Shown here piece by piece: positions 9,342 through 18,519 of a stretch of DNA of 64,000 bases. Position 1 is the first letter of the stretch. Each line of letters begins with the position of its first letter. The translations under genes were made by a program, and so were the position numbers. Under the pieces are notes generated by a model. It was not told where the DNA came from. It searched no databases and saw only the letters and a list, made by a program, of their open reading frames with translations. Origin of the DNA: Megaera sp965229545 (GTDB lineage Bacteria > Pseudomonadota > Alphaproteobacteria > Rickettsiales > Rickettsiaceae); the NCBI GenBank assembly GCA_965229545.1, contig OZ245887.1, forward strand, positions 62,001-126,000, given 5' to 3'.

Positions 9342-10472
9342 TTACTCCGGCCTTTAAATATTGAACTAACATTAGAGAAATGATATAATGATATTGTATC
9401 AAGAGTAATAACAAAATGTCTAATAAAAATTATCACCAAGCGATCTCAAGATATTAAGAAAGAAAGCAGTGGAAGCAATAGTTATACATGGAATAAGCAA
9501 GAAATAAGCATCTATTACCTTTGGGTTTTCTAGGAGTTCTATATGGAAATATCTTAAAGAGTACAAAATTTATAAGGAAGAAAGCTTTCGCTATAAGAAG
9601 CGAGGAGTAAAGGTAGGAACAGGATCTAAAATCAGTAAAAATCAAGAAGAGGAATTAAAATCTAAAATTTTATCACATACACCTGATGAATTGGGAATGG
9701 ATTATACGTTATGGAATAGTAAAGTGGTACAAGAATATATAGAATCCAATTACCTTTATCAGTATAACAGGCGTTCTATAAGAAAAATTATGAATAGATT
9801 GGGTTTTACGTCTCAAAAACCAATTAAATCAGCCTATCAACGTAATCCAGAGAAGATAAAAGAATGGTTAACAGTCACATATCCAGAAATCAAGTCTCGT
9901 GCAATGAAAGAAAGTGCTAGAATTTATTGGGGAGATGAAATGGGGATACAATCAACAGATAATCGAGGTAAAACATATGGTCTTAAAGGCAAGACCCCAG
10001 CAATCAAGAGAAGTGGCTCAAGATTTAAATGTAATATGCTAACTGCTATTAGTCCGCAATGGTTTATGAACTGGATGGTATTTGAAGATAATTTTACCAG
10101 CAAAAAGTGTATTGAATTTTTAGGTAGACTGATCAGACAAATTAAGCAGAAAATATTTTTGATATTAGATAATCATAGAGTGCATCACAGTAAAAAGGTA
10201 AAAGCTTATGTAGAAAGACATAAGGACAAGGTAGAATTGTTTTATTTACCATCATATTGTCCTGATATGAATCCACAAGAACTTGTAAACCAAGATGTCA
10301 AAGCTAACTCCAATAATTTTCGAGTACTAAAATCAGTAAAAGATTTAACAATTAATGTACGGTCCTATTTAACACAAATTCAGTTTAATGGTATAAAAAT
10401 TCAAAATTATTTTAAAAAGAAAGAAATAGCTTATGCTACTATATAATGTTCAATATTTAAAGGCCAGAGTAA
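9342..10472 (+). mobile_element. IS630-family element, copy B (1131 bp)
   Basis: A full-length copy with inverted repeats and TA at each border (9340-9341, 10473-10474), one base shorter than the others because of a missing A early in the transposase. Together with the 114-bp solo end it interrupts istA at a TA (target pair 9224-9225 and 10473-10474). Confidence 0.92.
9416..10446 (+). pseudogene. IS630 transposase, frameshift plus nonsense (copy B)
   Basis: Starts at ATG 9416 like the other copies, but lacks one A in the sixth to eighth codons and also carries the same CAA-to-TAA nonsense codon as copy A. The open part (9691-10446) retains the DDE core with a few substitutions (LTAISPQW for LAAISPQG, HKDKVE). 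The shared nonsense codon groups copies A and B as one lineage, distinct from the intact copies C and D. Confidence 0.9.
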
Positions 10473-10607
10473 TAATTATACTTATGAGGCTATATCCAAT
10501 ATTTTAAAAAATAAACTGGATCAGTACTCTATTCCTAATATTGAAGGCGGCAAAGTGAAGAATATTAAGGCTAATGCTTAAATATAGCTCTGATATGGAG
10601 GCTAATT

Positions 10608-11163
10608 ATGCCTAACTTGCAACTCGATAATTTGGTACAACAACTTAAGTTATCTGGAATATCTGATAGTTTGGATAGCAAGGCTAAGGCAAGCCAGAGA
10701 CGCTGCAATGCCATATGAAGAACTGCTTTTAATGCTATTCCAAGATGAGGTTGATAATAGAGATCAAAGCTCTCTGCAAAGAAGAGTTGTCCAAGCAAAA
10801 TTTGAAGAAACAAAAACATTTGAAGGGTTTGATTTAAAACGATATTCACTCAAAATTAGACATGCAATTAATGACTTAATGACTGCAAAATTTATCAAAG
10901 AAAAGAACCATGTAATCATTATGGGGCCGGTAGGTACTGGTAAAACGCACTTATCTCAAGCTCTTGGAATGTTAGCTTGCCAGCGCAATAAAAAGGTAAA
11001 GTTTATAAGGAGCAACGAACTACTCAATGAATTTTATCGCTCTAGAGCCGATTTTACTTATGATGTCATTTTTAAGCGATACACAAAAGTTGATTTATTG
11101 ATTTTAGATGACTTCGGCTTAAAAACTTTGTCAGCAGAACAATCATCTGACTTATACAGTAAT
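10608..11163 (+). pseudogene. istB: IS21 IstB helper ATPase, frameshifted and 3'-truncated
   Basis: ATG 10608 follows GGAG at 10597-10600. The first 30 residues (MPNLQLDNLVQQLKLSGISD...) are IstB-like; a +1 shift near 10690-10697 then moves to the frame ARDAAMPYEELLLMLFQDE. Walker A (GPVGTGKTHLSQALG) and Walker B (DLLILDDFG) are present. The protein stops after SSDLY, where IstB normally continues with sensor and C-terminal motifs, because foreign sequence begins at ~11163. IstB assists IstA in target selection; this copy is non-functional. Confidence 0.85.
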
Positions 11164-11165
11164 AC

Positions 11166-11439
11166 TTGACTAAAATAAATATACTCAGACTTAAGAGAGG
11201 TAAAAATGATTACATAGAAGAAATTGATAAATTTATAGGTAATAAAATCTATTCTTTAAGACTAGCAAAAGGGTTGTCCCGTCAACGTTTTGATATCCAA
11301 GGCTCTGGATAAAAATATATCGTATTTTTATGAAGGACTTGAAACAGGCAATAATGAAACAACTGTAACACAATATCAACGTGTGTGTAATGCAGTTAAT
11401 ACTCTTATAAAATCTTTAATAAAAGATAAAGCGGCATAA
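11166..11439 (+). pseudogene. XRE-family transcriptional regulator remnant
   Basis: From TTG 11166 the frame reads ...DYIEEIDKFIGNKIYSLRLAKGLSRQ, the start of a Cro/CI helix-turn-helix. About 11285 it jumps, in another frame, to LISKALDKNISYFYEGLETG and VCNAVNTLIKSLIKDKAA, ending at TAA 11437-11439. The recognition helix and the HQQLQKYE-like middle seem to be deleted. The 5' flank is the broken IS21 end. I infer it was a short DNA-binding regulator. Confidence 0.65.
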
Positions 11440-11616
11440 AAAATAAAATTTATGAAAGTAAGTGAATCTCTATAAGGGTAGGGGGTCACTCAAGAGAAAC
11501 AAAAAGTAAGAATTACTTCTACCTTATTTACCTTGCTAAGTACATAAATTTAGAGAAATCAATTTTCTTTAAATCGCTTTGATATCTCCGAATAAAAAAA
11601 TAAACTATATAAAAAC

Positions 11617-11693
11617 TGGTGGGCGGTAGAAGACTCGAACTTCCGACCTTTACGATGTCAACGTAATGCTCTAACCAACTGAGCTAACCGCCC
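11617..11693 (-). tRNA. tRNA-Val(GAC)
   Basis: The reverse strand folds as a complete cloverleaf: acceptor stem GGGCGGT paired with ACCGCCC, D-arm TAGCTCAGTTGGTTAGAGCA, anticodon arm TTACG-TTGACAT-CGTAA with anticodon GAC, T-arm GGAAG-TTCGAGT-CTTCT, discriminator A and an encoded CCA at 11617-11619. It reads valine GUC/GUU codons. Confidence 0.95.
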
Positions 11694-11831
11694 AAAGAAT
11701 TTTTAAATCCGGTACACTTATTTACCCCGATTTTTTTTGAATTTCAAGATTTTAATTTGAATTTTAATCTAAAATGAAATAAAAGCTATCTGGAAGCCAG
11801 AAATTAGCTAAAGATTAATTATCAAGAATAA

Positions 11832-12488
11832 ATGAAAAACTTAAAAGAGAAAGCGTACAACCAACATAATAGTTTTGTTATAGCCTTAGATGGTCCATCA
11901 GCATCCGGAAAAAGCTCGATAGGGAGAATACTTGCTTCTGAATTTAATTTGGAGTATGTACAATCCGGTATTTTTTATAGAAGTCTGGCTTATTTGTGTA
12001 TAGTTAACAATATCGATATTACAGAGGTAAAAAAAATAATAGAACTTTCCGGAAGGAATAATCTGACCGAACTTACAAAAGGAGCAGATTTAAATCAGGA
12101 AAATATAGGGAATTATGCGTCTAAAATTTCTACTATTCCCGAAGTACGGGCTAATATAAATAAATACCTAATTCTAATGGTGAAAATACACCCAAGAATT
12201 ATAATGGAAGGGCGTGATATAGGCACCGTAATAGCAAAAGATGCCGATTTAAAAATTTTTATTACCGCAGATGTTAATAAAAGAGCAGAAAGAAGATATA
12301 AGCAGTTGCGTGAAGAAGGAAAAAAATGTAAACTGGAGAAGGTTTTAGAATTACTTAAAGAGCGGGACTTAAGAGACAGTATGCGTATAACTGATCCTCT
12401 CTTGGTTTCTTCAGATGCTTTTATTATTAACACAAGCCATATGAATCAAAAGCAAGTAATAGCTGAGATCAAAAATTATATAGAGTGA
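11832..12488 (+). CDS. cmk: Cytidylate kinase
   Basis: 218 residues. The P-loop ALDGPSASGKSSIGR near residue 20, YVQSGIFYRSLAYL, the IMEGRDIGTVIAKDADLKIFITAD segment and the lid region RDLRDSMRITDPL identify CMP/dCMP kinase, which phosphorylates CMP and dCMP with ATP in the cytoplasm. It lies upstream of rpsA, the common cmk-rpsA arrangement of proteobacteria, with a 106-base gap. Start at ATG 11832; the extra ~12 N-terminal residues before FVIALDG are unremarkable. Confidence 0.95.
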   Translation: MKNLKEKAYNQHNSFVIALDGPSASGKSSIGRILASEFNLEYVQSGIFYRSLAYLCIVNNIDITEVKKIIELSGRNNLTELTKGADLNQENIGNYASKISTIPEVRANINKYLILMVKIHPRIIMEGRDIGTVIAKDADLKIFITADVNKRAERRYKQLREEGKKCKLEKVLELLKERDLRDSMRITDPLLVSSDAFIINTSHMNQKQVIAEIKNYIE

Positions 12489-12594
12489 AGTTAATCCCCA
12501 AGCTTTAGTACCAAAAGGGATATAGCTTATTTGTTAATCTCAAAAGTTGCGCTAAATTTTGGTACGATTTAGTTGCCTAAAAAGTATATTATTT

Positions 12595-14316
12595 ATGTTA
12601 AAAAAGAAAAGATTTATACCTCAATTAAGCGAAATTACTCCAAATAACGAAGAGTTTGCCCATCTACTGGAAAGTGTTAATACCAGCCATGTAAAAGAAG
12701 GTATGGTAGTAAAAGGGCAAGTGGTAGAAACTAACTCTGATGTTATAGTTGTTGATGTCGGCCTTAAAAATGAAGGAAGAATACCAGTAGCAGAATTTCA
12801 AACAGGTATGAATCAAGTGTTGCCAAAAGTAGGTGATATAGTTGATGTGTTCGTTGAAAAAGTTGAAGGTCGAAGAGGAACTATTTTAAGCCGTGAAAAA
12901 GCTATTAGGGAAGAATCTTGGGTGATACTTGAAGAGTTGTTTGAAAAGCAACAAAATGTTATGGGAGTTATCTTTGGAAGAGTCAAAGGAGGTTTTACAG
13001 TTGACTTAAAAGGAGTAGTAGCTTTCTTACCTGGAAGCCAAGTGGACGTAAGACCAATAAAAGATCCTACTTCAATTATGAACATTGAACAGCCTTTTCA
13101 AATTTTAAAGATGGACAAAAAACTGGGTAACATTGTTGTTTCAAGAAGAGCTATACTTGAAGAGTCAAGATCAGAAGCTAGAGATGAAATGTTATCGCAA
13201 ATTAAAGAGGGAACGATCTTAACAGGAATAGTCAAAAACATTACCGATTATGGAGCTTTTGTTGATCTTGGCAGTGTAGACGGATTATTACACGTTACTG
13301 ATATTTCATGGGGGAGAATTAACCATCCTTCAGAAGTGCTAAAGTTTGGTCAAGAAATTAAGGTAGTAGTTATTAAATATAACGAAGATACAAAAAGGAT
13401 CTCTCTTGGTATGAAGCAGCTAGATACTAATCCCTGGCAGAATATTAAGGAGGAATTCCCTGTTAATAAGGTAATGAAGGGGAAAGTTACGAATATCGCT
13501 GATTATGGTGCATTTATTGAATTAAAAGACGGTATCGAAGGCTTAGTACACTCTTCAGAAATTTCTTGGGGTAAAACAAATCAAAACCCTAAGAAATTAT
13601 TAACTATTGGACGAGAAGTTGAGTTTATTATTTTAGATGTAGATACTGATAAACATAGAATTTCTTTAAGTATAAAAAGATGCCAGGATAATCCTTTAGT
13701 AAAATTTGCTCAAAACCATCCTGTAGGTAGCGTAATTAAAGCTCCTATCAGAAATATCACGGATTTTGGTATGTTCGTAGCCATTGATGTTAATACGGAT
13801 GGAATGATCCATGAATCTGATATTAGCTGGGATAAAAACGGATCAGAGGCTTTAAAAAGATTCAAAAAAGGCGACGAGGTTGAATGTAAAGTGCTCAGTA
13901 TTGATATTGATAAGGATAGAGTAGCCCTTGGTATTAAACAGTTGTCTGAAGACCAAAATGAAGGTAATGACCTAGAAGAATTTAAGAAAAATATGGTTGT
14001 AACCTGCGTTGTAACTGAGGTAAAAGACGATGGAATCGAAGTGGATATTGATGGTAAAGCGGTCGGTACTATTAAAAAAGCTGATTTATCAGCTGAAAAA
14101 TATGACCAGAAACTAGAAAGATTTGCAAAAGGCGATAGATTAGACGCAAAAATAATATCTATTGATAAATCCACTAAAAAAATAGGGCTTTCAATTAAAG
14201 CTTTAGAAATTGAAGAGCGCCAAAAAGCTATAAAAGAGTATGGTTCAACAGATAGTGGTGCAAGTCTTGGTGATATTTTGGGTGCTGCCCTTGATGGAGC
14301 TACTAAATCTAAGTAA
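12595..14316 (+). CDS. rpsA: 30S ribosomal protein S1
   Basis: 573 residues from ATG 12595 (an in-frame TTG at 12559 would add 12 residues of unlikely sequence). Six S1/OB-fold repeats are visible, for example VKEGMVVKGQVVETNSDVIV, ITDYGAFVDLGSVDGLLHVTDISW, IADYGAFIELKDGIEGLVHSSEISW and ITDFGMFVAIDVNTDGMIHESDISW. S1 binds mRNA leaders on the 30S subunit. The C-terminus after repeat six (EIEERQKAIKEYGSTDSG) is as in other alphaproteobacteria. A strong terminator follows. Intact. Confidence 0.96.
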   Translation: MLKKKRFIPQLSEITPNNEEFAHLLESVNTSHVKEGMVVKGQVVETNSDVIVVDVGLKNEGRIPVAEFQTGMNQVLPKVGDIVDVFVEKVEGRRGTILSREKAIREESWVILEELFEKQQNVMGVIFGRVKGGFTVDLKGVVAFLPGSQVDVRPIKDPTSIMNIEQPFQILKMDKKLGNIVVSRRAILEESRSEARDEMLSQIKEGTILTGIVKNITDYGAFVDLGSVDGLLHVTDISWGRINHPSEVLKFGQEIKVVVIKYNEDTKRISLGMKQLDTNPWQNIKEEFPVNKVMKGKVTNIADYGAFIELKDGIEGLVHSSEISWGKTNQNPKKLLTIGREVEFIILDVDTDKHRISLSIKRCQDNPLVKFAQNHPVGSVIKAPIRNITDFGMFVAIDVNTDGMIHESDISWDKNGSEALKRFKKGDEVECKVLSIDIDKDRVALGIKQLSEDQNEGNDLEEFKKNMVVTCVVTEVKDDGIEVDIDGKAVGTIKKADLSAEKYDQKLERFAKGDRLDAKIISIDKSTKKIGLSIKALEIEERQKAIKEYGSTDSGASLGDILGAALDGATKSK

Positions 14317-14340
14317 GTAAACCTAGATTCTATTTCTTAA

Positions 14341-14386
14341 AACTTAGCAAAAACTTTTTGAGTTTTTGCTAAGTTTTCACTTTTTT
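14341..14386 (+). terminator. Rho-independent terminator after rpsA
   Basis: AACTTAGCAAAAACT (14341-14355) and AGTTTTTGCTAAGTT (14361-14375) form a 15-bp perfect stem with a 5-base loop, followed by TTCACTTTTTT. The right arm GATTTTGCTAAGTTTTCACTTT is partly repeated at 14391-14412. Confidence 0.85.
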
Positions 14387-14489
14387 ATGATTTTGCTAAG
14401 TTTTCACTTTATAACCCATATGATCGATAACCCGGCAGAGTAGTTCAGTTATTTTCCATAATATAGATTATGTATATAAAATTCTGCTC

Positions 14490-14770
14490 CTTCTACTTTT
14501 GCTCGTGCAGATTGCAATTAGGAGAGAGCATCTTCATATTTGGCATTGGTAACTACCCCTTTACTAAGCAAGATTTTTTGTCTAGCTTCATTCTGCCGTA
14601 AGGTTATCTTTTACATCTTGTGGATCAAGACGAGCAATAACTTGACTAGGAGTTACAGTATCCCCTACTGAAACCAGACGTTCTATGCAAAAATTATAGT
14701 AATCCATAATCATCCTGGATATAGCTGTAGCAGAATTATTACATTTTAAATAAAAAAAACTTTACTTTTC
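14490..14770 (-). pseudogene. RND/HlyD-type efflux periplasmic adaptor remnant
   Basis: Minus-strand translation gives ERLVSVGDTVTPSQVIARLD followed by PQDVKDNLTAE and then, after a frame change, KILLSKGVVTNAKYEDALS and QSARAKVEGAE. This is the lipoyl/hairpin region of a membrane-fusion (AcrA-like) protein, carrying multiple stops and no start. It occupies most of the rpsA-recJ interval. The partner RND pump is not in the window. Confidence 0.7.
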
Positions 14771-14780
14771 TAGATAGGCG

Positions 14781-16547
14781 CTAGCTTGAAGAATTTATGA
14801 TTAAGTCTTTTATGTGTAGTTGGACCGTTTGTCTATTTTGCCAGTTATTTTCTTTTAAGGTGCCAATTACCGACAAATTATAAGATTTTTTTGATAAAAT
14901 TACATCTGCCATTACGGTATTGACAGAATTAAAAGCGATAGCACTTATTGGTGTTGAAGAGTAAGAATCGCTGGTTGGAGCAAACAGAACTTTAATGTGA
15001 TTACCCCCTACAATATCCCCCTTTAATACGAACAGATTACTAAATTTAAAAACAGGTGATGGATTACCATTACCAAACGGCTCTAACTTATTGATTTCTT
15101 CAATTAAACCGTTATTTATAGAGCTAGCAGTTAATTCTAAATCATAAAATTCTTCTAGATGAGAAATAGAGTTTTTTAATATATTTTCAAATCTGTTTTC
15201 TAAAAATTCCTGTAATATAGGTAATTTATTTTCCTCAATACTAAAACCAGCAGCCATGGCATGTCCTCCTCCGGCTAGTAATATTCCCTTTAGTTTTGCT
15301 TCCATTAAAGCTGAACCAAAATCGCAGCCCTTTACAGACCTACATGATGCTTTGCCTATTGATTCATTAACTGCCACTACTGCTACTGGTCTGTTATAAG
15401 TTTCTTTTAACCTGCCAGCTACAATACCTATAACCCCTGGATGCCAACTATGGCCACTTACAAAAATCACTGCATTATTAGCTTGCAATTTAGCCAATTT
15501 ATGAGCTTCTTCTAAAATCGTTGACTCTATTATTTTCCGGTTATTATTATGTATGGTTAACTCTTCTGATATCTCTTTAGCCTTCTGGGAATTATTAGTG
15601 GAAAGAAGAGCTGCTCCCAAAGAGGAAGTACCTACCCTACCCCCTGAATTGATCCTTGGGCCTAGGATAAAACCAAGGTGATAGCAATTAATAGCTTCAT
15701 CTAATTTTGCGGCATCACATAAAGCGGCATATCCTATATTTGCTCTACTTCTTGCTATTTTTAAACCTTGTTTAACAAAGGCTCTATTTAATCCGGTCAG
15801 GGTCATAATGTCGCAAACTGTACCAAGGGCAACAACATCTAGCTGTTTAATTAAATCAGGGTGTTTAATAGAAGTATGTTCAAAAAATCCTTCCTGCCTA
15901 AGCCTTGAGCAAAATGCAACTGCAAATAAAAATGAAACTCCAACAGCAGCTAGATTCTTATAATTACTTCCCTCATCAATTCGGTTAGGGTTGATTACCG
16001 CTATAGCTTTAGGTAATTTATCTAAACTAATATGATGATCAATAACTATCACATCCAGCCCTATGTCAGCTGCGTAAAGTAAAGCTTCGAAAGCTACTGA
16101 ACCACAATCAACGGTAATAAGTACCTTATTACCCTTATCCTTGAGCTTTTGCATTGCAAATAAAGTTGGACCATATCCCTCTTCTATTCTATCAGGTACA
16201 TAAATTTCTACTTCTACTCCCAATTCCCGAAAAACGTTTTTTAGCAAAGCTGCAGAAGTAGCGCCATCAACATCATAATCGGCAAATATGCAAATTTTTT
16301 CTTGGTTCTTTATTGCCTGTACTATTCGTAGTACACCTTGTTGCATATCAAGCAAATGAAAAGGATCAGGTAATAGCCTTTTTATTTTAGGATCCAGAAA
16401 ATCAAAAGCTTCTTCTGCTGAAGATACTCTGGTTGAAACTAGTTTTGCCAGAAAATCTCCGATCTGGAGTTCTCTAGAAATTCTGGCAACTAAATCTTCC
16501 TGAATCGTAACCGGTTGCCATAACTTTCCCAAAACAGATTTTTGCAT
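14781..16547 (-). CDS. recJ: Single-stranded-DNA exonuclease RecJ
   Basis: 588 residues with the DHH-family motifs in order: ICIFADYDVDGATSAALL near residue 90, VDCGS, VIVIDHHISLDKLP, the NP-x-R motif, then the DHHA1 domain with SGHSWHPGVIGIVAGRLKE and GGGHAMAAGFSIE, and a C-terminal OB-type domain. RecJ degrades single-stranded DNA 5'-3' in recombination and mismatch repair. Length is normal and no disruption is seen. It reads toward the efflux remnant. Confidence 0.95.
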   Translation of the reverse strand: MQKSVLGKLWQPVTIQEDLVARISRELQIGDFLAKLVSTRVSSAEEAFDFLDPKIKRLLPDPFHLLDMQQGVLRIVQAIKNQEKICIFADYDVDGATSAALLKNVFRELGVEVEIYVPDRIEEGYGPTLFAMQKLKDKGNKVLITVDCGSVAFEALLYAADIGLDVIVIDHHISLDKLPKAIAVINPNRIDEGSNYKNLAAVGVSFLFAVAFCSRLRQEGFFEHTSIKHPDLIKQLDVVALGTVCDIMTLTGLNRAFVKQGLKIARSRANIGYAALCDAAKLDEAINCYHLGFILGPRINSGGRVGTSSLGAALLSTNNSQKAKEISEELTIHNNNRKIIESTILEEAHKLAKLQANNAVIFVSGHSWHPGVIGIVAGRLKETYNRPVAVVAVNESIGKASCRSVKGCDFGSALMEAKLKGILLAGGGHAMAAGFSIEENKLPILQEFLENRFENILKNSISHLEEFYDLELTASSINNGLIEEINKLEPFGNGNPSPVFKFSNLFVLKGDIVGGNHIKVLFAPTSDSYSSTPISAIAFNSVNTVMADVILSKKSYNLSVIGTLKENNWQNRQTVQLHIKDLIINSSS

Positions 16548-16691
16548 AAACTTAACAATATGTTATTCCGTAATTAGTAAGGTTAAATTTTAATGAGATG
16601 ATTCAGCGATATTGCCATAATTGGTCGTTATCGTAACAAGGATTATTATTACTGTCGAGAGAAATAAATTATTAAGATAAAGAAAAACAGA

Positions 16692-17267
16692 CTAGCAACT
16701 CGCTACGTATGGAACAAAGCCTGTGTCATCTATGTTTAATTTAGCAAGGGCATTAGACCATTTAGTAGTATGGTCATCACCAAAAATAATATCATAATCC
16801 GGTTCTGATAGTAACCATAGATTATTTTGGATTTCAAGTTCTAGTTGTCCTGCTCCCCAACCAGTATAACCGATTGCAAAAATACTATGTTTAGGACCAC
16901 TACCGCTTGTTATGTCTTTCAGAATTTCAATATTTGAACTAACCGCTAATTCTGAATTTTCTAATTTAAATAAAAGGTTTTTATTATATTCAGCAGAGTG
17001 CAGGAAGAATCCTCTTTCAAGTTCTAGTGGCCCGCCAATGTGAATTTTTAAATTTAACATATTCAGGTCGAGTTTAAATTGGGCTTTTTTAAACAAACTA
17101 TTTACTGGAGGATTTTTAATGAGACGATTCACCAAAAAACCTACGGATCCTTGATCACTATGATGGACAATATAAACGATAGATTGGTAAAATACATTAT
17201 CTTCCATAGTATATGGGCTTGCTATGAGAATTTTGCCAGTTAAATTAGAGAAATCTTCGCCAATCAT
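16692..17267 (-). CDS. YqgE/AlgH family protein (DUF179)
   Basis: 191 residues. Characteristic sequences are LTGKILIASPYTMEDNVFYQSIVYIVHHSDQGSVGFLVNRL, HIGGPLELERGFFLHS, SGSGPKHSIFAIGYTGWGAGQLE and the C-terminal TGFVPYVA. The biochemical function of the family is not established. Length is normal. Upstream there is about 160 bases before the dsbD remnant on the other strand. Confidence 0.88.
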   Translation of the reverse strand: MIGEDFSNLTGKILIASPYTMEDNVFYQSIVYIVHHSDQGSVGFLVNRLIKNPPVNSLFKKAQFKLDLNMLNLKIHIGGPLELERGFFLHSAEYNKNLLFKLENSELAVSSNIEILKDITSGSGPKHSIFAIGYTGWGAGQLELEIQNNLWLLSEPDYDIIFGDDHTTKWSNALAKLNIDDTGFVPYVASC

Positions 17268-17427
17268 ATAAATAAATATTTGCAGATTATTTATTTAATA
17301 GACACATAGTAATTATCCTAACATATTTCAATAGTGATTTTAATGATTTGTAAACGATTAATATTAATATTAGCATGCTTTTTCTGCCAAATAAACGTAT
17401 TTTTATGAAAATCATCTTAAAGCACCG

Positions 17428-18328
17428 TTGGTAGTTGAAGCCCTTAATCCTACCAAGAATATAGAATTAGAATTCGATATAGAATATGTATTATGCAGTA
17501 ATCAAGGCGAGCTTAAGCAAGAATATCTTTCTACTGTAATCACTCCAGAAGATTTAAAGGATAATTCTGGACTTGCAAAAATTTTTAATACTTTTTGGAT
17601 TATGTCAATTGCAGCTATTGGCGGCTTTATTTTGAATTTTATGCCTTGTGTACTACCGGTATTGTCTCTAAAAATTATAAATTTTGTAAGACGCCCCAAT
17701 TCAAATAGAAGAAAAGCTTCATTATTTACCATATTCAGTATATTAAGCAGTTTTTGGGTAATAGCTTTTATAGCATTAATTTTTAAAAGCACAGGTAAGT
17801 ATTTTGGGCTAGGGCTAAACTTTCAAGAGCCTACTTTTGTCATTGCTTTAAGTATAATTGTAACCTTTTTCATTAGTGTCTCCTTAGATCGGGTAGTATT
17901 TAAATTACCTGAATCCGTTAATAGTTTTTTGATATTGAACATTATTTTAGTGGAGTAATTGCAACTGTTTTATCTACACAAAGCAATTTATTTATTTTTT
18001 TACATTTACTTTTATAGCCTTGGGTTTCTCTACGCCATATATATTGATGCTTATCTTCCCTAAAGCTTTAAAATTTCTTCCTACATCCGGTAAATGGATG
18101 AATAACCTAAAAATAATATTGGCTACTTTATTAATAGGAACAATAATTTGGTTACTTTGTATCCTAGTGGCCCAAATAAATTTAAGAGGGGTAATGATTT
18201 TATTCCTTTTGCTGCTCTTAATTAAGTTTGTTTTGGAAAATGATATATACATTTTAAAATACCCTTTAATAAAGTTAGTTATTCTTTTTATATTATTGAT
18301 GTTCACTTTTTTACTCCCTAAATACTGA
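17428..18328 (+). pseudogene. DsbD-type thiol:disulfide transporter remnant
   Basis: The first open part encodes the end of an N-terminal periplasmic domain and then FILNFMPCVLPVLSLKIINF, which carries the first membrane cysteine of DsbD/CcdA proteins. After ~17958 the frame changes to GVIATVLST, where the second motif (TPCTAP) should follow but is missing; the sequence then resumes as LGFSTPYILMLIFPKALKFLPTSGKWM, typical of the later membrane helices. The C-terminal thioredoxin domain is absent. It would have passed electrons across the inner membrane to periplasmic thiol proteins; with the second cysteine motif deleted it is dead. The following 190 bases hold no gene I recognise. Confidence 0.75.
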
Positions 18329-18519
18329 TATTTAGTTCCAAATTCCCAGACGGCCTAGAGCTTCTGGTTCTTCTCTCAATTAAAGAAATTGAAGATGGCT
18401 TAAGACGAGCTAGGTAACTTTTTAAAGTGAATTGCCACACGCAAAAAAAATCTATCTTTTAAAAAATTTTTCTTTATACTTCAGGCATACAAGTTTTTGA
18501 AATATATTAGTTCAGACTT

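Larger units (their letters stand above)
7840..10581 (+). pseudogene. istA: IS21 IstA transposase, frameshifted and split by IS630
   Basis: IstA-like: an N-terminal helix-turn-helix (GNSQRQIARSFDLSRDTIRKYI), then the DDE catalytic region with VDFGYIG, VILDNLKAGV and KGKVERSIRIV. ATG 7840 has a GAGGA at 7827-7831 with good spacing; an ATG at 7825 is also in frame. Near 8950 one A appears to be missing: the other frame continues with KTHPRNYNKGQWITDEKDYP and later LYYLENNPEKCLSCAKG. At 9225 the gene is interrupted by IS630 DNA and resumes at 10473 in frame (DNYTYEAISNILKN) until the TAA at 10579-10581. It cannot make a functional transposase as read. Confidence 0.85.
7660..11163 (+). mobile_element. 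IS21-family element, truncated and broken
   Basis: Two-gene istA-istB organisation with a left end carrying repeated TGCGCCA motifs at 7670-7738. The istB 3' part and the right end are missing: similarity to IstB stops at about 11163, where an unrelated regulator remnant begins. istA carries a 1-base deletion and an IS630 insertion, and istB carries a frameshift. The element is dead and has served as a landing site for IS630. The outer left border is approximate. Confidence 0.8.

Noticed and set aside
9218..9439. Minus-strand frame over the duplicated IS630 left end
   Set aside because: It is antisense to the transposase start and appears in every IS630 copy; no ribosome site or family.
12113..12433. 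Frame antisense to cmk
   Set aside because: Shadow of the cmk coding sequence; the plus-strand product has full kinase motifs.
13710..14174. 154-codon frame antisense to rpsA
   Set aside because: Serine-rich composition is the mirror of S1 codon usage; no start signal.
14391..14412. Second copy of the rpsA terminator right arm as a possible second terminator or repeat
   Set aside because: Only the right arm recurs; it has no partner to make a stem, so likely a slip duplication.
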